From Sulfitobacter donghicola DSW-25 = KCTC 12864 = JCM 14565 (GTDB taxonomy: Bacteria > Pseudomonadota > Alphaproteobacteria > Rhodobacterales > Rhodobacteraceae), in the NCBI RefSeq assembly GCF_000622405.1, contig NZ_JASF01000005.1:124001-188000 (forward strand): a stretch of 64,000 nt of DNA, read 5' to 3'. The notes under the pieces were generated by a model. The model was not told the origin of the DNA and ran no database searches. It saw only the letters and a program-made list of their open reading frames with translations. Every line of letters begins with the position of its first letter. Position 1 is the first letter of the stretch. Shown piece after piece: positions 8,194 to 18,000 of this stretch. Position numbers and translations under genes: made by a program.

Positions 8194-9387
8194 ATGGGCT
8201 GGAAATCACTGGACGACATGGATCTACACGGCAAACGCGTATTGGTGCGCGTGGATATCAACGTGCCTGTGGAAAACGGCAAGGTCACCGATGCGACGCG
8301 GATCGAACGGATTGTACCTACGGTTCACGACATTCTGGCAAAGGGGGGCACCCCGATCCTGCTGGCCCATTTTGGCCGCCCCAAGGGCAAGGTAAACCTA
8401 GACATGAGCCTGCGTCAGGTGCTGCCTGCGCTTGAAAAAGCGCTGATGCGGACGGTTGCTTTGGTTGAAACTCTGGACGCTGCCGAAAGCCTGACTGCCG
8501 AGGCCGCCGTTGCCGAAGTGGTTCTGATCGAGAACATCCGCTTTCACCCTGGTGAAGAAGCAAATGACCCCGAGTTTGCCGCCCGCCTGGCAAAACTGGG
8601 TGACATCTATTGTAACGACGCATTCTCGGCTGCGCACCGTGCGCATGCCTCGACCGAAGGGGTGGCGCGCCACCTGCCCTCTTGTGCCGGTCGCCTGATG
8701 CAGGCCGAGCTATCGGCGCTGGAGGCCGCATTGTCCAAACCCGAGCGCCCCGTGGGCGCAGTGGTGGGCGGCGCCAAGGTTTCGACCAAGATTGCCTTGC
8801 TGGAAAACCTAGTGAACCGCCTTGATCTATTGGTGATTGGTGGCGGCATGGCCAATACGTTTCTGGCCGCACAAGGCGCGAAAATGGGCGCATCGCTGAG
8901 CGAGCCTGATTACTTTGACACAGCCCGTGACATCATGGCCCAAGCCGCAAAAGCAGGCTGCCGTGTTCTATTGCCTGTTGATGGTTTGGTTGCACGTGAG
9001 TTCAAAGCAGGGGCAGAACATGAAGTTGCCCTGCTTGGCCCTGATACGGTTCTGGGCGATGATCAGATGGTTCTGGATGCAGGGCCTGAAACCGTGTCAC
9101 AGGTGGAAATCGCATTCGCCGGCCTTAAGACATTGATTTGGAACGGCCCTATGGGCGCGTTCGAGATTGAGCCATTCGACACAGCCACCGTTGCAGCCGC
9201 AAAAGCCGCAGCAGATCACACCCGTCAGGGTACGCTCATTTCCGTTGCAGGCGGGGGCGATACCGTCGCCGCCCTGAACCAAGCGGGTGCCGCGGATGAT
9301 TTCACCTATATCTCAACGGCGGGTGGTGCGTTTTTGGAATGGATGGAGGGCAAGACCCTTCCCGGTGTTGCAGCATTGGGGGGCTGA
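8194..9387 (+). CDS. pgk: Phosphoglycerate kinase
   Basis: A 397-residue glycolytic enzyme that transfers phosphate between 1,3-bisphosphoglycerate and ADP in the cytoplasm. N-terminal substrate-binding motifs RVDINVP and HFGRPKG, the hinge region [12 protein letters not shown], and the C-terminal nucleotide-binding motifs NGPMGAFE and GGGDTVAAL are all present. Length is normal. ATG 8194 follows AAGGA at 8180-8184. It stands alone; gap and tpi are not adjacent. The 133 bp to the divergent ppiB should hold both promoters. Confidence 0.97.
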   Translation: MGWKSLDDMDLHGKRVLVRVDINVPVENGKVTDATRIERIVPTVHDILAKGGTPILLAHFGRPKGKVNLDMSLRQVLPALEKALMRTVALVETLDAAESLTAEAAVAEVVLIENIRFHPGEEANDPEFAARLAKLGDIYCNDAFSAAHRAHASTEGVARHLPSCAGRLMQAELSALEAALSKPERPVGAVVGGAKVSTKIALLENLVNRLDLLVIGGGMANTFLAAQGAKMGASLSEPDYFDTARDIMAQAAKAGCRVLLPVDGLVAREFKAGAEHEVALLGPDTVLGDDQMVLDAGPETVSQVEIAFAGLKTLIWNGPMGAFEIEPFDTATVAAAKAAADHTRQGTLISVAGGGDTVAALNQAGAADDFTYISTAGGAFLEWMEGKTLPGVAALGG

Positions 9388-9550
9388 TGGCGTAGCTGCG
9401 CCATTCTTCCCACATATGTTTGAGTAAATGACAATCGACGATTCGCAGGGGATTCCCTTTGCGAATCAGCTGTGGCATACTGCGCGAACCACCCGACAAG
9501 AGGTGGTTTATTTGGCAGATTTCACAAGCACCCCGTTGAGGCGTCATTCC

Positions 9551-9841
9551 ATGAGCAAACCCGCATTCGGCCCGCTATTCTTCTTTGCAATTTCTTTTGC
9601 ATTGAGCCTGTATTTCATGTTTGCCGCTGTGCAGGGTGATTTCGGCCTGTTCCGCCGTGCCGAAATTCTGGCCGAAGCGAACCAGATGCGCGACCAACTC
9701 ACCAAGGTGCGCGCAGAGGTTGCCCAGATGGAGAACCTAACCCACCGCCTCTCTGACGATTATCTGGATTTGGATCTGCTGGACGAACAAGCGCGATCCG
9801 TCTTGGGCATGGTGCGCGCGGATGAGATCGTCATTCGCTAA
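9551..9841 (+). CDS. ftsB: Septum formation initiator FtsB/DivIC-like
   Basis: A 96-residue bitopic membrane protein. A single hydrophobic helix (about residues 6-28) precedes a short coiled coil rich in Glu, Gln and Arg (about 37-70), and a C-terminal segment LDLLDEQARSVLGMV typical of the FtsB/DivIC family. FtsB joins FtsL and FtsQ in the divisome. The chosen ATG begins at the family start with a weak GAGG upstream. Placement just before pdhA is common in alphaproteobacteria, which supports the call. Confidence 0.88.
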   Translation: MSKPAFGPLFFFAISFALSLYFMFAAVQGDFGLFRRAEILAEANQMRDQLTKVRAEVAQMENLTHRLSDDYLDLDLLDEQARSVLGMVRADEIVIR

Positions 9842-9978
9842 GGTTTCCCGCCCTGCCCGCTATGGGAATTTTCCCTTAAACATTAAAAGTTTACATTTAG
9901 TTTAATGAGCTAACCACATTGGGCATGGCTGCATTGCACATTGCCCCCTCGCCAAGGCGCTCCGAATCCTGTAAGATG

Positions 9979-9996
9979 TAGTTTAACGTTAAACTA
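9979..9996. promoter_or_regulatory. Perfect 18-bp palindrome upstream of pdhA
   Basis: TAGTTTAACGTTAAACTA is a perfect palindrome centred about 51 bp before the pdhA start. A related half-site AGTTTAA occurs about 80 bp upstream, near 9898-9904. A -10-like TAAGAT (9972-9977) abuts it. This is a good candidate operator for a repressor of the pyruvate dehydrogenase operon; the protein is unknown and not encoded nearby. Confidence 0.55.
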
Positions 9997-10038
9997 TTTT
10001 TCAGCGATGCGGTGCAGCGCTGTCGGGAGGATCGCCTT

Positions 10039-11058
10039 ATGGCTGCCAAAAAGCCAAATGCCAAAACGGCCCCAGCGAATGTGTCTGGGGAAGAATTAGA
10101 GGCCTATTACCGTGACATGCTGTTGATACGGCGGTTCGAGGAAAAAGCCGGACAATTATATGGCATGGGCCTGATTGGCGGTTTTTGTCACCTCTACATT
10201 GGCCAAGAGGCCGTCGTTGTTGGCCTAGAGGCCGCTGCCGAAGAAGGCGACAAGCGCATTACCTCTTATCGCGATCACGGGCATATGTTGGCCTGTGGGA
10301 TGGATGCAAATGGCGTGATGGCCGAGTTGACGGGCCGCGAAGGCGGTTATTCCAAAGGTAAAGGCGGCTCGATGCACATGTTCTCGAAAGAGAAGCATTT
10401 TTATGGCGGTCACGGCATTGTTGCCGCTCAGGTGCCATTGGGGGCTGGTTTGGCCTTTGCCGATAAATACAAAGACAACGGGCGCGTGACCTTTACCTAT
10501 TTTGGTGATGGCGCCGCGAACCAAGGTCAGGTTTATGAGGCGTTTAACATGGCGGCTCTTTGGGATCTGCCTTGTATTTTTGTCATTGAAAACAACCAAT
10601 ATGCGATGGGCACATCGCAGCAGCGTTCTACCTCCTCTGCCGAGATTTACGAACGCGGTCTTGCCTTTGGCATTCCGGGTGAAGCGGTTGATGGTATGGA
10701 TGTTCTTGCTGTTAAGGCGGCGGGTGAAACGGCGGTTAAACACTGCCGTTCGGGCAAAGGCCCCTATATCCTCGAGATCAAGACATACCGCTATCGTGGG
10801 CACTCGATGTCGGACCCCGCCAAATACCGCACCCGTGAAGAGGTGCAGAAGATGCGCGATGAACGCGACCCGATTGAAGCGGTCCGCTCGTTGCTGCTGA
10901 CTGGCAAACACGCCACCGAGGACAGCCTGAAAGCGATCGACAAAGAGATCAAGGCCATCGTCAACGAAAGCGCGGAGTTCGCAAAAGAAAGCCCCGAGCC
11001 GGACCTGAGCGAACTTTGGACCGATATTTACGCCACAGAAACGTCGCAGGAGGCTTGA
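10039..11058 (+). CDS. pdhA: Pyruvate dehydrogenase E1 component, alpha subunit
   Basis: A 339-residue thiamine-diphosphate enzyme subunit that, with PdhB, decarboxylates pyruvate and reductively acetylates E2. The TPP motif runs from GDGAANQG to [10 protein letters not shown]; the phosphorylation-loop region [11 protein letters not shown] is conserved as in mitochondrial-type E1-alpha. ATG 10039 follows CGGGAGG at good spacing. It is the first gene of pdhABC, with pdhB starting 4 bp after its stop. The heterodimeric E1 is the type found in alphaproteobacteria and mitochondria. Confidence 0.97.
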   Translation: MAAKKPNAKTAPANVSGEELEAYYRDMLLIRRFEEKAGQLYGMGLIGGFCHLYIGQEAVVVGLEAAAEEGDKRITSYRDHGHMLACGMDANGVMAELTGREGGYSKGKGGSMHMFSKEKHFYGGHGIVAAQVPLGAGLAFADKYKDNGRVTFTYFGDGAANQGQVYEAFNMAALWDLPCIFVIENNQYAMGTSQQRSTSSAEIYERGLAFGIPGEAVDGMDVLAVKAAGETAVKHCRSGKGPYILEIKTYRYRGHSMSDPAKYRTREEVQKMRDERDPIEAVRSLLLTGKHATEDSLKAIDKEIKAIVNESAEFAKESPEPDLSELWTDIYATETSQEA

Positions 11059-11062
11059 GACC

Positions 11063-12433
11063 ATGGCAACTGAAATTTTGATGCCCGCCCTAAGCCCAAC
11101 AATGGAAGAAGGCACATTGGCCAAATGGCTGGTCAAAGAAGGCGACACGGTCGCCTCTGGTGACATTCTGGCCGAGATTGAAACCGACAAGGCGACGATG
11201 GAATTCGAAGCCGTGGATGAAGGTGTGATTGGCAAGATCCTTGTCGCTGAAGGCACTGAAGGTGTTCAGGTAAACGCAGCGATCGCCGTGTTACTGGAAG
11301 ACGGCGAAGATGCATCGGCAGCTGACGCGGTTTCCAGCGCACCAGCAGCGGCGGCCCCTGCCCCCGTAGCAGAAGCCGCACCCGTCGCAGCCAGCGCCGC
11401 CCCTGAAGCGCCCCAGACCAACACCTCGCCAGATTGGCCCGAGGGGACGACCCTAAAGAAACAAACCGTACGCGAAGCATTGCGGGACGGTATGGCCGAA
11501 GAGATGCGCCGCGATGGCGACGTGTTCCTGATGGGTGAAGAGGTGGCCGAATACCAAGGCGCCTATAAGATTTCCCAAGGGATGCTGGATGAATTCGGCT
11601 CCAAACGGGTGATTGATACGCCGATCACCGAACATGGTTTTGCCGGTATCGCAACGGGTGCTGCCTTTGGCGGGCTGCGCCCGATTGTTGAATTTATGAC
11701 GTTCAACTTTGCCATGCAGGCGATTGACCACATCATCAACTCTGCGGCCAAGACATTGTATATGTCTGGCGGTCAGATGGGCGCGCCTATGGTGTTCCGC
11801 GGGCCGAACGGTGCTGCCGCACGTGTTGGCGCGCAGCACTCGCAGGATTATGCTGCGTGGTACATGCAAGTGCCTGGCCTAAAGGTTGCGATGCCTTACT
11901 CGGCTTCGGATTATAAAGGGCTGATGAAAACCGCGATCCGTGATCCAAACCCTGTGATCTTCCTAGAAAACGAAATCCTTTATGGCCGTTCGTTTGACGT
12001 GCCTGAGATGGATGATTTCACCGTACCGTTTGGCAAGGCGCGCATCTGGCGCGAAGGCGATGATGTGACCATCGTCAGCTTTGGCATCGGGATGACCTAT
12101 GCGTTGGAAGCCGCCGAAAAGCTGGCCGAAGAAGGCATCATGGCCGAGGTCATCGACCTGCGCACGCTACGCCCCATGGACACGCCTGCAATCATCAAAT
12201 CGGTTATGAAAACCAACCGTTTGGTCACTGTTGAAGAAGGCTGGCCGCAGGGTTCGGTCGGGAACTACATCAGCTCGGTTGTGATGCAAGAGGCGTTTGA
12301 TTACCTTGATGCGCCGGTCATCAACTGCACGGGCAAAGACGTTCCGATGCCCTATGCGGCGAACCTTGAAAAACACGCGCTGATCACCACCCAAGAAGTG
12401 ATCGAAGCCGTGAAAAAAGTCACGTACAAATAA
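11063..12433 (+). CDS. pdhB: Pyruvate dehydrogenase E1 component, beta subunit with N-terminal lipoyl domain
   Basis: A 456-residue E1-beta. Residues 1-80 form a biotinyl/lipoyl domain with the lipoylation site Lys43 in ETDKAT; an Ala/Pro linker (about 87-125) leads to the transketolase-like E1-beta core ([38 protein letters not shown]). Most bacterial E1-beta subunits lack a lipoyl domain; the fusion is known in alphaproteobacteria. The first 80 residues are almost the same as the lipoyl domain of the next gene, with two exact 41-bp DNA matches. RBS CAGGAGG precedes the ATG. Confidence 0.96.
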   Translation: MATEILMPALSPTMEEGTLAKWLVKEGDTVASGDILAEIETDKATMEFEAVDEGVIGKILVAEGTEGVQVNAAIAVLLEDGEDASAADAVSSAPAAAAPAPVAEAAPVAASAAPEAPQTNTSPDWPEGTTLKKQTVREALRDGMAEEMRRDGDVFLMGEEVAEYQGAYKISQGMLDEFGSKRVIDTPITEHGFAGIATGAAFGGLRPIVEFMTFNFAMQAIDHIINSAAKTLYMSGGQMGAPMVFRGPNGAAARVGAQHSQDYAAWYMQVPGLKVAMPYSASDYKGLMKTAIRDPNPVIFLENEILYGRSFDVPEMDDFTVPFGKARIWREGDDVTIVSFGIGMTYALEAAEKLAEEGIMAEVIDLRTLRPMDTPAIIKSVMKTNRLVTVEEGWPQGSVGNYISSVVMQEAFDYLDAPVINCTGKDVPMPYAANLEKHALITTQEVIEAVKKVTYK

Positions 12434-12603
12434 GGAGCGGTCACAATGCCTACAGAAATTCTAATGCCCGCCCTTTCCCCTACAATGGAAGAAGGCACAT
12501 TGGCCAAATGGCTGGTCAAAGAGGGTGATGAAGTCTCCTCTGGCGATGTCATGTGCGAAATCGAAACCGACAAGGCGACGATGGAATTCGAAGCCGTGGA
12601 TGA
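11099..12603 (+). repeat. Pair of exact 41-bp direct repeats in the lipoyl-domain DNA of pdhB and pdhC
   Basis: Bases 11099-11139 match 12482-12522, and 11180-11220 match 12563-12603. Both pairs are offset by exactly 1383 bp. The DNA identity exceeds what protein conservation needs, which suggests recent gene conversion between the two lipoyl domains. Confidence 0.85.
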
Positions 12604-13744
12604 GGGTATCATCGGTAAAATCCTTGTGCCTGAAGGCAGCGAAGGCGTTCAGGTAAATGCGCCGATTGCTATTTTGCTGGAAGATGGCGAAAGCGCCGAT
12701 GATATCGGCACGGCTGCTCCAGCAGCGGCGGCCCCTGCGGCGGCGGCGGCCCCTGCCCAACCCGAGGCCGCATCTGCCCCCGTTGCAGCCCCTGCGCCGG
12801 TCAAGGCGGATGGGATGCGCATCTTTGCCTCTCCTCTTGCCCGCCGGATTGCTGGGCAAAAAGGGTTGGATCTGTCCCAGATCGCGGGCTCTGGCCCACA
12901 TGGGCGGATTGTAAAAGCCGATGTTGAAGGTTTGACGCAAACGGCAGCACCGGCGCAATCTGCTCCGGTCGCTTCGACAGCCGCCGCTGCGCCTGCGGCA
13001 GCTGCTCCTGCGGGGCAATCCAGTGATGCGATCGCCAAGATGTATGAAGGTCGTGAGTATGAGGAAATCTCGCTCAACGGGATGCGCAAAACCATTGCTG
13101 CGCGCCTGACCGAAGCAAAGCAGACTGTACCGCATTTCTATCTGCGCCGTGACATTCAGCTGGATGCGCTGTTGGCGTTCCGCTCGCAGTTGAACAAACA
13201 ACTAGAGCCACGCGGCATCAAGCTGTCGGTGAATGACTTCATCATCAAAGCCTGTGCAATTGCCTTGCAACAAGTGCCTGATGCCAATGCGGTTTGGGCC
13301 GGTGATAAGGTCTTCAAACTAAAGCCTTCCGACGTGGCGGTTGCTGTGGCGATTGAGGGTGGATTGTTCACTCCGGTTTTGCAAGATGCTGAGATGAAAT
13401 CCCTTTCTGCGCTGAGCACAGAGATGAAAGACCTTGCATCGCGGGCACGTGATCGCAAATTGGCACCGCATGAATATCAGGGCGGCAGCTTTGCGATCTC
13501 GAACCTCGGGATGTTTGGCATTGATAATTTCGATGCAGTTATCAATCCGCCACATGGTGCGATCCTAGCCGTCGGTGCCGGCGCCAAAAAGCCAGTGGTT
13601 GGCAGTGATGGCGAACTAGCAATCGCAACTGTAATGTCTGTCACGCTATCCGTTGATCACCGTGTGATTGATGGGGCCATGGGTGCTGAGTTGTTGAATG
13701 CAATCAAAGCCAACCTCGAAGCGCCCATGACAATGCTTGCCTAA
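12446..13744 (+). CDS. pdhC: Dihydrolipoyl acetyltransferase, E2 component of pyruvate dehydrogenase
   Basis: A 432-residue E2. Lipoyl domain 1-80 with Lys43; Ala/Pro linker 88-122; peripheral-subunit-binding domain about 124-162 ([25 protein letters not shown]); second linker; catalytic acetyltransferase domain about 200-432 with the active-site His405 in DHRVIDG. It transfers acetyl groups from lipoyl to CoA and forms the core of the complex. RBS AAGGAG precedes the ATG 12 bp after pdhB. The E3 gene lpd does not follow and must lie elsewhere. Confidence 0.97.
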   Translation: MPTEILMPALSPTMEEGTLAKWLVKEGDEVSSGDVMCEIETDKATMEFEAVDEGIIGKILVPEGSEGVQVNAPIAILLEDGESADDIGTAAPAAAAPAAAAAPAQPEAASAPVAAPAPVKADGMRIFASPLARRIAGQKGLDLSQIAGSGPHGRIVKADVEGLTQTAAPAQSAPVASTAAAAPAAAAPAGQSSDAIAKMYEGREYEEISLNGMRKTIAARLTEAKQTVPHFYLRRDIQLDALLAFRSQLNKQLEPRGIKLSVNDFIIKACAIALQQVPDANAVWAGDKVFKLKPSDVAVAVAIEGGLFTPVLQDAEMKSLSALSTEMKDLASRARDRKLAPHEYQGGSFAISNLGMFGIDNFDAVINPPHGAILAVGAGAKKPVVGSDGELAIATVMSVTLSVDHRVIDGAMGAELLNAIKANLEAPMTMLA

Positions 13745-13764
13745 TACTGGCAAGTCTCGGGAAC

Positions 13765-13798
13765 AAAAAAGGCCGGAGCGATTGCTCCGGCCTTTTTT
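13765..13798. terminator. Bidirectional terminator between pdhC and cysE
   Basis: AAGGCCGGAGC and GCTCCGGCCTT enclose a GATT loop, flanked by six A on the left and six T on the right. It can end both pdhABC and the convergent cysE transcript. Confidence 0.92.
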
Positions 13799-13818
13799 GT
13801 TATTCAGTAGTGGGGGCC

Positions 13819-14631
13819 TCATTCATCCCATGGGCCCAACATATGGTTCATCGAAACAGCAGGCTGGTCACAGCCCGCCTCGCCCACGATTCTTGCTGGG
13901 ATTCCCGCAACAGTTTTACACTCTGGAACGTCTTCCAACACAACCGAGCCGGCCGCCACGCGGCTGCAATGCCCGATTTTAATGTTACCCAATACCTTGG
14001 CCCCTGCCCCGATCAAAACACCGTCGCCGATTTTGGGATGGCGGTCTTCCTCTTCTTTGCCAGTCCCGCCCAAGGTGACGGAATGCAGCATCGAAACATT
14101 ATCCCCGACAATAGCGGTTTCACCGATCACGATCGAGTGGGCGTGGTCGATCATAATGCCTTTGCCGATTGTTGCACCGGGGTGGATATCTACGCCGAAA
14201 ATCTCAGAAATACGCATCTGGAAGAAATACGCGAGATCCTCTTGCCCTTGGCGCCACAGGTAGTGACCAACACGGTATGCTTGGACCGCTTGATACCCTT
14301 TGAAATATAGGATCGGCTGCAACAACCGATGGCAGGCGGGGTCGCGTTCGAAAATCGCGACAAGATCCGCACGCGCTGCATCAACAAGCGAGCTATCCGC
14401 CGCATAAGCCTGTTCAACGACCTCTCGCACCACCATCATCGACATCTCGTTCGACGACAGCTTTGCGGCAATGCGATACGACAGCGCCTTTTCGATCGAC
14501 GCATGATGCAGGATCGTTGCATGCACAAAGCCGCCGATAAGCGGCTCTTTCGAAACGGCCTGTTGCGCATCCAGTTTGATCTGGTCCCAGACGGGATCAA
14601 CAGATGTGATTTTGCTGTGCGGATTAACCAT
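13819..14631 (-). CDS. cysE: Serine O-acetyltransferase
   Basis: A 270-residue CysE that makes O-acetylserine from serine and acetyl-CoA, the committed step of cysteine synthesis. An N-terminal helical domain (about 1-140) is followed by left-handed beta-helix hexapeptide repeats with DIHPGATIGKGIMIDHAHS, GETAIVGDN and HPKIGDGVLIGAG. RBS AAGGAG precedes the ATG. It follows the GTA cluster on the same strand by 70 bp after a small gene; cysE downstream of the GTA genes is the standard location in Rhodobacterales. Confidence 0.96.
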   Translation of the reverse strand: MVNPHSKITSVDPVWDQIKLDAQQAVSKEPLIGGFVHATILHHASIEKALSYRIAAKLSSNEMSMMVVREVVEQAYAADSSLVDAARADLVAIFERDPACHRLLQPILYFKGYQAVQAYRVGHYLWRQGQEDLAYFFQMRISEIFGVDIHPGATIGKGIMIDHAHSIVIGETAIVGDNVSMLHSVTLGGTGKEEEDRHPKIGDGVLIGAGAKVLGNIKIGHCSRVAAGSVVLEDVPECKTVAGIPARIVGEAGCDQPAVSMNHMLGPWDE

Positions 14632-14701
14632 CTGTGCTGCTCCTTAAACGCGGCTGCCATTCCTATGTAGCCCCTGTCTGAAAAAGTGCAAACCCGTTGG
14701 G

Positions 14702-15001
14702 TTAAGTTTTACGTGAACTCTTGTGTTCCGTGTCACGCAGGACTTGCAGTAAAATCAGGATACAATGCTGGATATGCAAAGAGTTAAACGGTTGGCCCGT
14801 TAAGCAACCGCTGGCAACAGCCGCCCCTCGCAAACTGCCATCTCCCCATTCGGGATGCAGCTTGCGCAGGCGTTTGACATATTTGTCTGCAACATGTGCC
14901 CGCCAAACAAGTTGGCGAGCAGTCTCTTTTCGATTTTCTACCGGAGCGGCCTGAATGACCCGTGCAGCATGAAGCAGATCCGGCAACCCGATTTGCCTCA
15001 T
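14702..15001 (-). CDS. Small helical protein trailing the GTA cluster (DUF7742-like)
   Basis: A 99-residue protein of unknown function. ATGA overlap with the gp15 stop shows tight translational coupling to the GTA cluster. The pattern LLHAARVIQAAPVENR, then KLHPEWGDGSLRGAA resembles the small protein that follows the host-specificity gene in Rhodobacterales GTA loci, as I recall from the family annotated DUF7742. It has no signal peptide; the last third is hydrophobic then basic. It may be a GTA accessory protein or a passenger. No catalytic motif is visible. Confidence 0.65.
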   Translation of the reverse strand: MRQIGLPDLLHAARVIQAAPVENRKETARQLVWRAHVADKYVKRLRKLHPEWGDGSLRGAAVASGCLTGQPFNSLHIQHCILILLQVLRDTEHKSSRKT

Positions 15002-18000
15002 GCGGCTTGGATCTCGATCCGTTTGGGCAACCCCGCGCCGTAACTCGCTGAGACCTGAGAAACTTCGATATGAAAGGGTGCGATTGCCCCATCCGAAGAC
15101 TGGCTTGCTTCGGGATATTCAAAGTTCGGCGAGGCAAGGAGTTCCTCACGGAGGGTTTGGCCATCTTTGACAACCCTTAAGAGATAGCTTTCGCTCTCTT
15201 CCCCCAAGGGCACGTCCACAACGTCCCAGCTATCGCCATCTACACGGGTCCGCCGCAACCAAGTAACAGATATATCCCCCCCCGCCGTTTCAACTGCCCG
15301 AAGGTGGGCTGGGGCGTAGGGCCGCAAACCATTTCCTTCAAATGCGAGCTGCAAGTGGCGATAAGACGGATCATCTACCGGCCGTAGCGCCGGCCCGATG
15401 CGATAGTTTTGCTCGACCCCTCTTTGGTTGCGATTCATTTCAATCTGAAGAGGCACTGAATTCAGCAGAACGAATTGAGACCCAATAGGCCAAACATCCG
15501 GCATTAACCCATCCGACCCCGCCTGCCCGCGCAATCGATCGCTTAACAGATAAGTCTGAGGCGCAATGAGTTCAGCCTTTTGGAACTGGATCACCTCCCA
15601 ATTCCCGCTGCTGCCATCACCGATCGCCGCCAGATTGGCGCCATTCAGCAAGGCGAGCTCATCCACGGTTTCCAATTGGCCGCTGACCAGCTTTACCTGC
15701 AGCCCTTCTCCACGATCAAACAATCCTGAGCAGGCCCATGACAGCGCCGTTTGCGTAACGCCAACCGTCGAGCGGAGCGGGAGTATGGTATTAAGCGCAT
15801 AGTTCTGATCTGTCGCACTTGAGTATAGCGCCACACTCCCCGGCCAAGGGTTTGCACTGGCCGCAATATGAGGTGCATAGGGGGTCTCGTCTCCGGTTAG
15901 AAGCGGCAGATCCAAGAACAGCGGTGTTACAGGTACAGGTGCAACGAAACGGCGAAGCGTGACCAATTCATCCGCAAGAGGCGCCTGATCATAGATTTCA
16001 GGGTCGATGCGTATTGCTTCCACCTGTTGATGCTCGGCCTGATCGACACGGTCCACACGATACAGCGATGCGCCCTCTCCTTGGTCAGCGGGGATCGAAA
16101 CAACATCCCCTGCCCGTACCGGCATTTTGGAAGGTGGCAGCGCGAATTTCACACTATCCCGCGCGATACGCGCCTCGTTCAGCCAGCGTTCGGCCACCTG
16201 CCTCCCCTCGGCGCGGGTCATCAGCATCGAGAATTCCGAAGCTGAAACCGCATGGGTTTCTTCATCGGGTAAAACCGCCTCTTCCGAGATCACATCAAAG
16301 CTGGCGTCGGCTTGGACAAAGCGCAGCCTGACACGTCCTGACAGGGTCGCATCCGCTTCGCGGCTTTGGACGGTGATGCCATCCAAATCCTCACTGACGG
16401 CAAAGCGCTCAGCATCCAAAGATGTCTCGCGTAGCCCATCCCGCATTTGGAATTTCAATACGCCATCCCGTTCGATTGCATCAAAACCATAGCGCACCAT
16501 CAACGGTTGCAATGAAGATCTCGCATCGCTGACTTCGCTCACCCCATAGCCGCGCACCAACCCGTATAAACCAGTCGTATCATAGGACGATACGCCAGAA
16601 CGTGCACAGATTTCTGCAACAACGGAAGCAAGGCTGCGCGAAGAGGTCCGCCCATTGAGCCAGTGCCCTCTGGCATAGCTTTCCCCATCACTCCACAATT
16701 CGCGGTTGTTCGGGAAAAACGGATAGGGGCGCACGTCCCATGCCCAAGCAAAGGCGCGGCTCATGTCGATCATTGGACCGTCGTATTCGATCCCATCGGG
16801 GTTGTTCTCGGCCTTGCTCCAATAGTCGATCATCGCCCGCAGATATTGCATCTGGATCAGATCGTCCCTTGCCCCATCTGAATGGCGCGGCAAACTACTT
16901 TCGGAAGATTTCAGATCCAGAAATTTATTTGGTTGGTTCGTACCCTTATCGATCGCAGCGCAGCCATATTCGGTAAACCAAATCGGTTTTTGACCGGCCA
17001 ACCATACAGTTGGGTCATTTGAGCGCGCTCCGTCGATCCGGTCGTAGTGCAGATTACCCCACCAGTTTCGAATATCTTTGTAACGATAAATCCACGCCTC
17101 ATCATGGTCGCCATCCGTGATCGGGGTTCGAATTTGCGCTTCCCGCTCTTCGACAGAGCCATAATACCAGTCATACCCTTCACCACCTTCAATGTTGGCC
17201 TGAAGGTAATCAAGATTGTAAATATCGTCCCAATTCTGCGCATCCAGATGATCCACACCTTCACGCCAATCCGACAGCGGCATGTAGTTGTCGATGCCGA
17301 TAAAGTCGATATTTGCATCCGCCCATAGTGGATCAAGATGGAACAGGCGATCCCCTGTGCCGTCCTGAGGTTGATAGCCAAAATACTCTGACCAATCAGC
17401 AGCATAGCTGATTTTGGTATCTGGCCCAACGATATTGCGCACTTCGCCCGCAAGCAAAATGAATGCCTCCACCGCAGGAAAGCTGTTCCGGCCAGAGCGG
17501 ATCTGCGTCAGCCCGCGCATTTCTGAACCAATGCAAAACGCATCAACCCCGCCAGCAGCTTTACACAATGCCGCGTAATGCAGGATAAAGCGGGACAAAC
17601 TCCATTCCTGTGGACCGGTATAGGTCACCTCGCCGTCTTCGATTGCAAAATCCGACGCCGTTACAGTGCCGAAAAAGGATGAAACCTCATTCTCGGCCGC
17701 GGCTGTTCCATCGCTAGAACCATCCTGCCCGGGGGCCGCATCCAGCGTGATACGTCCACGCCAAGGCAATTCAGGCTGGCCATCTTCGCCTGTGTAAGGA
17801 TTTGGCAGGCTGTTCCCCTCAAGCTGATCCATCAGGATAAACGGATAAAACATAACCGCTTTGCCAGCTTCGTTCATCGCCTGAATGGCTTCGACCACCG
17901 CTTTATCCGCAGGGGTGCCCCCGTAAATCGGGCGCCCGTCATCACCTTGGGCGATGATTTCAGCGGTGCTGCGCGTCACGCCAGCAACCGTCCAAGGCAT

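Noticed and set aside
10225..11256. 343-codon open frame opposite pdhA/pdhB
   Set aside because: Antisense to strongly conserved E1 genes, without an RBS or domain.
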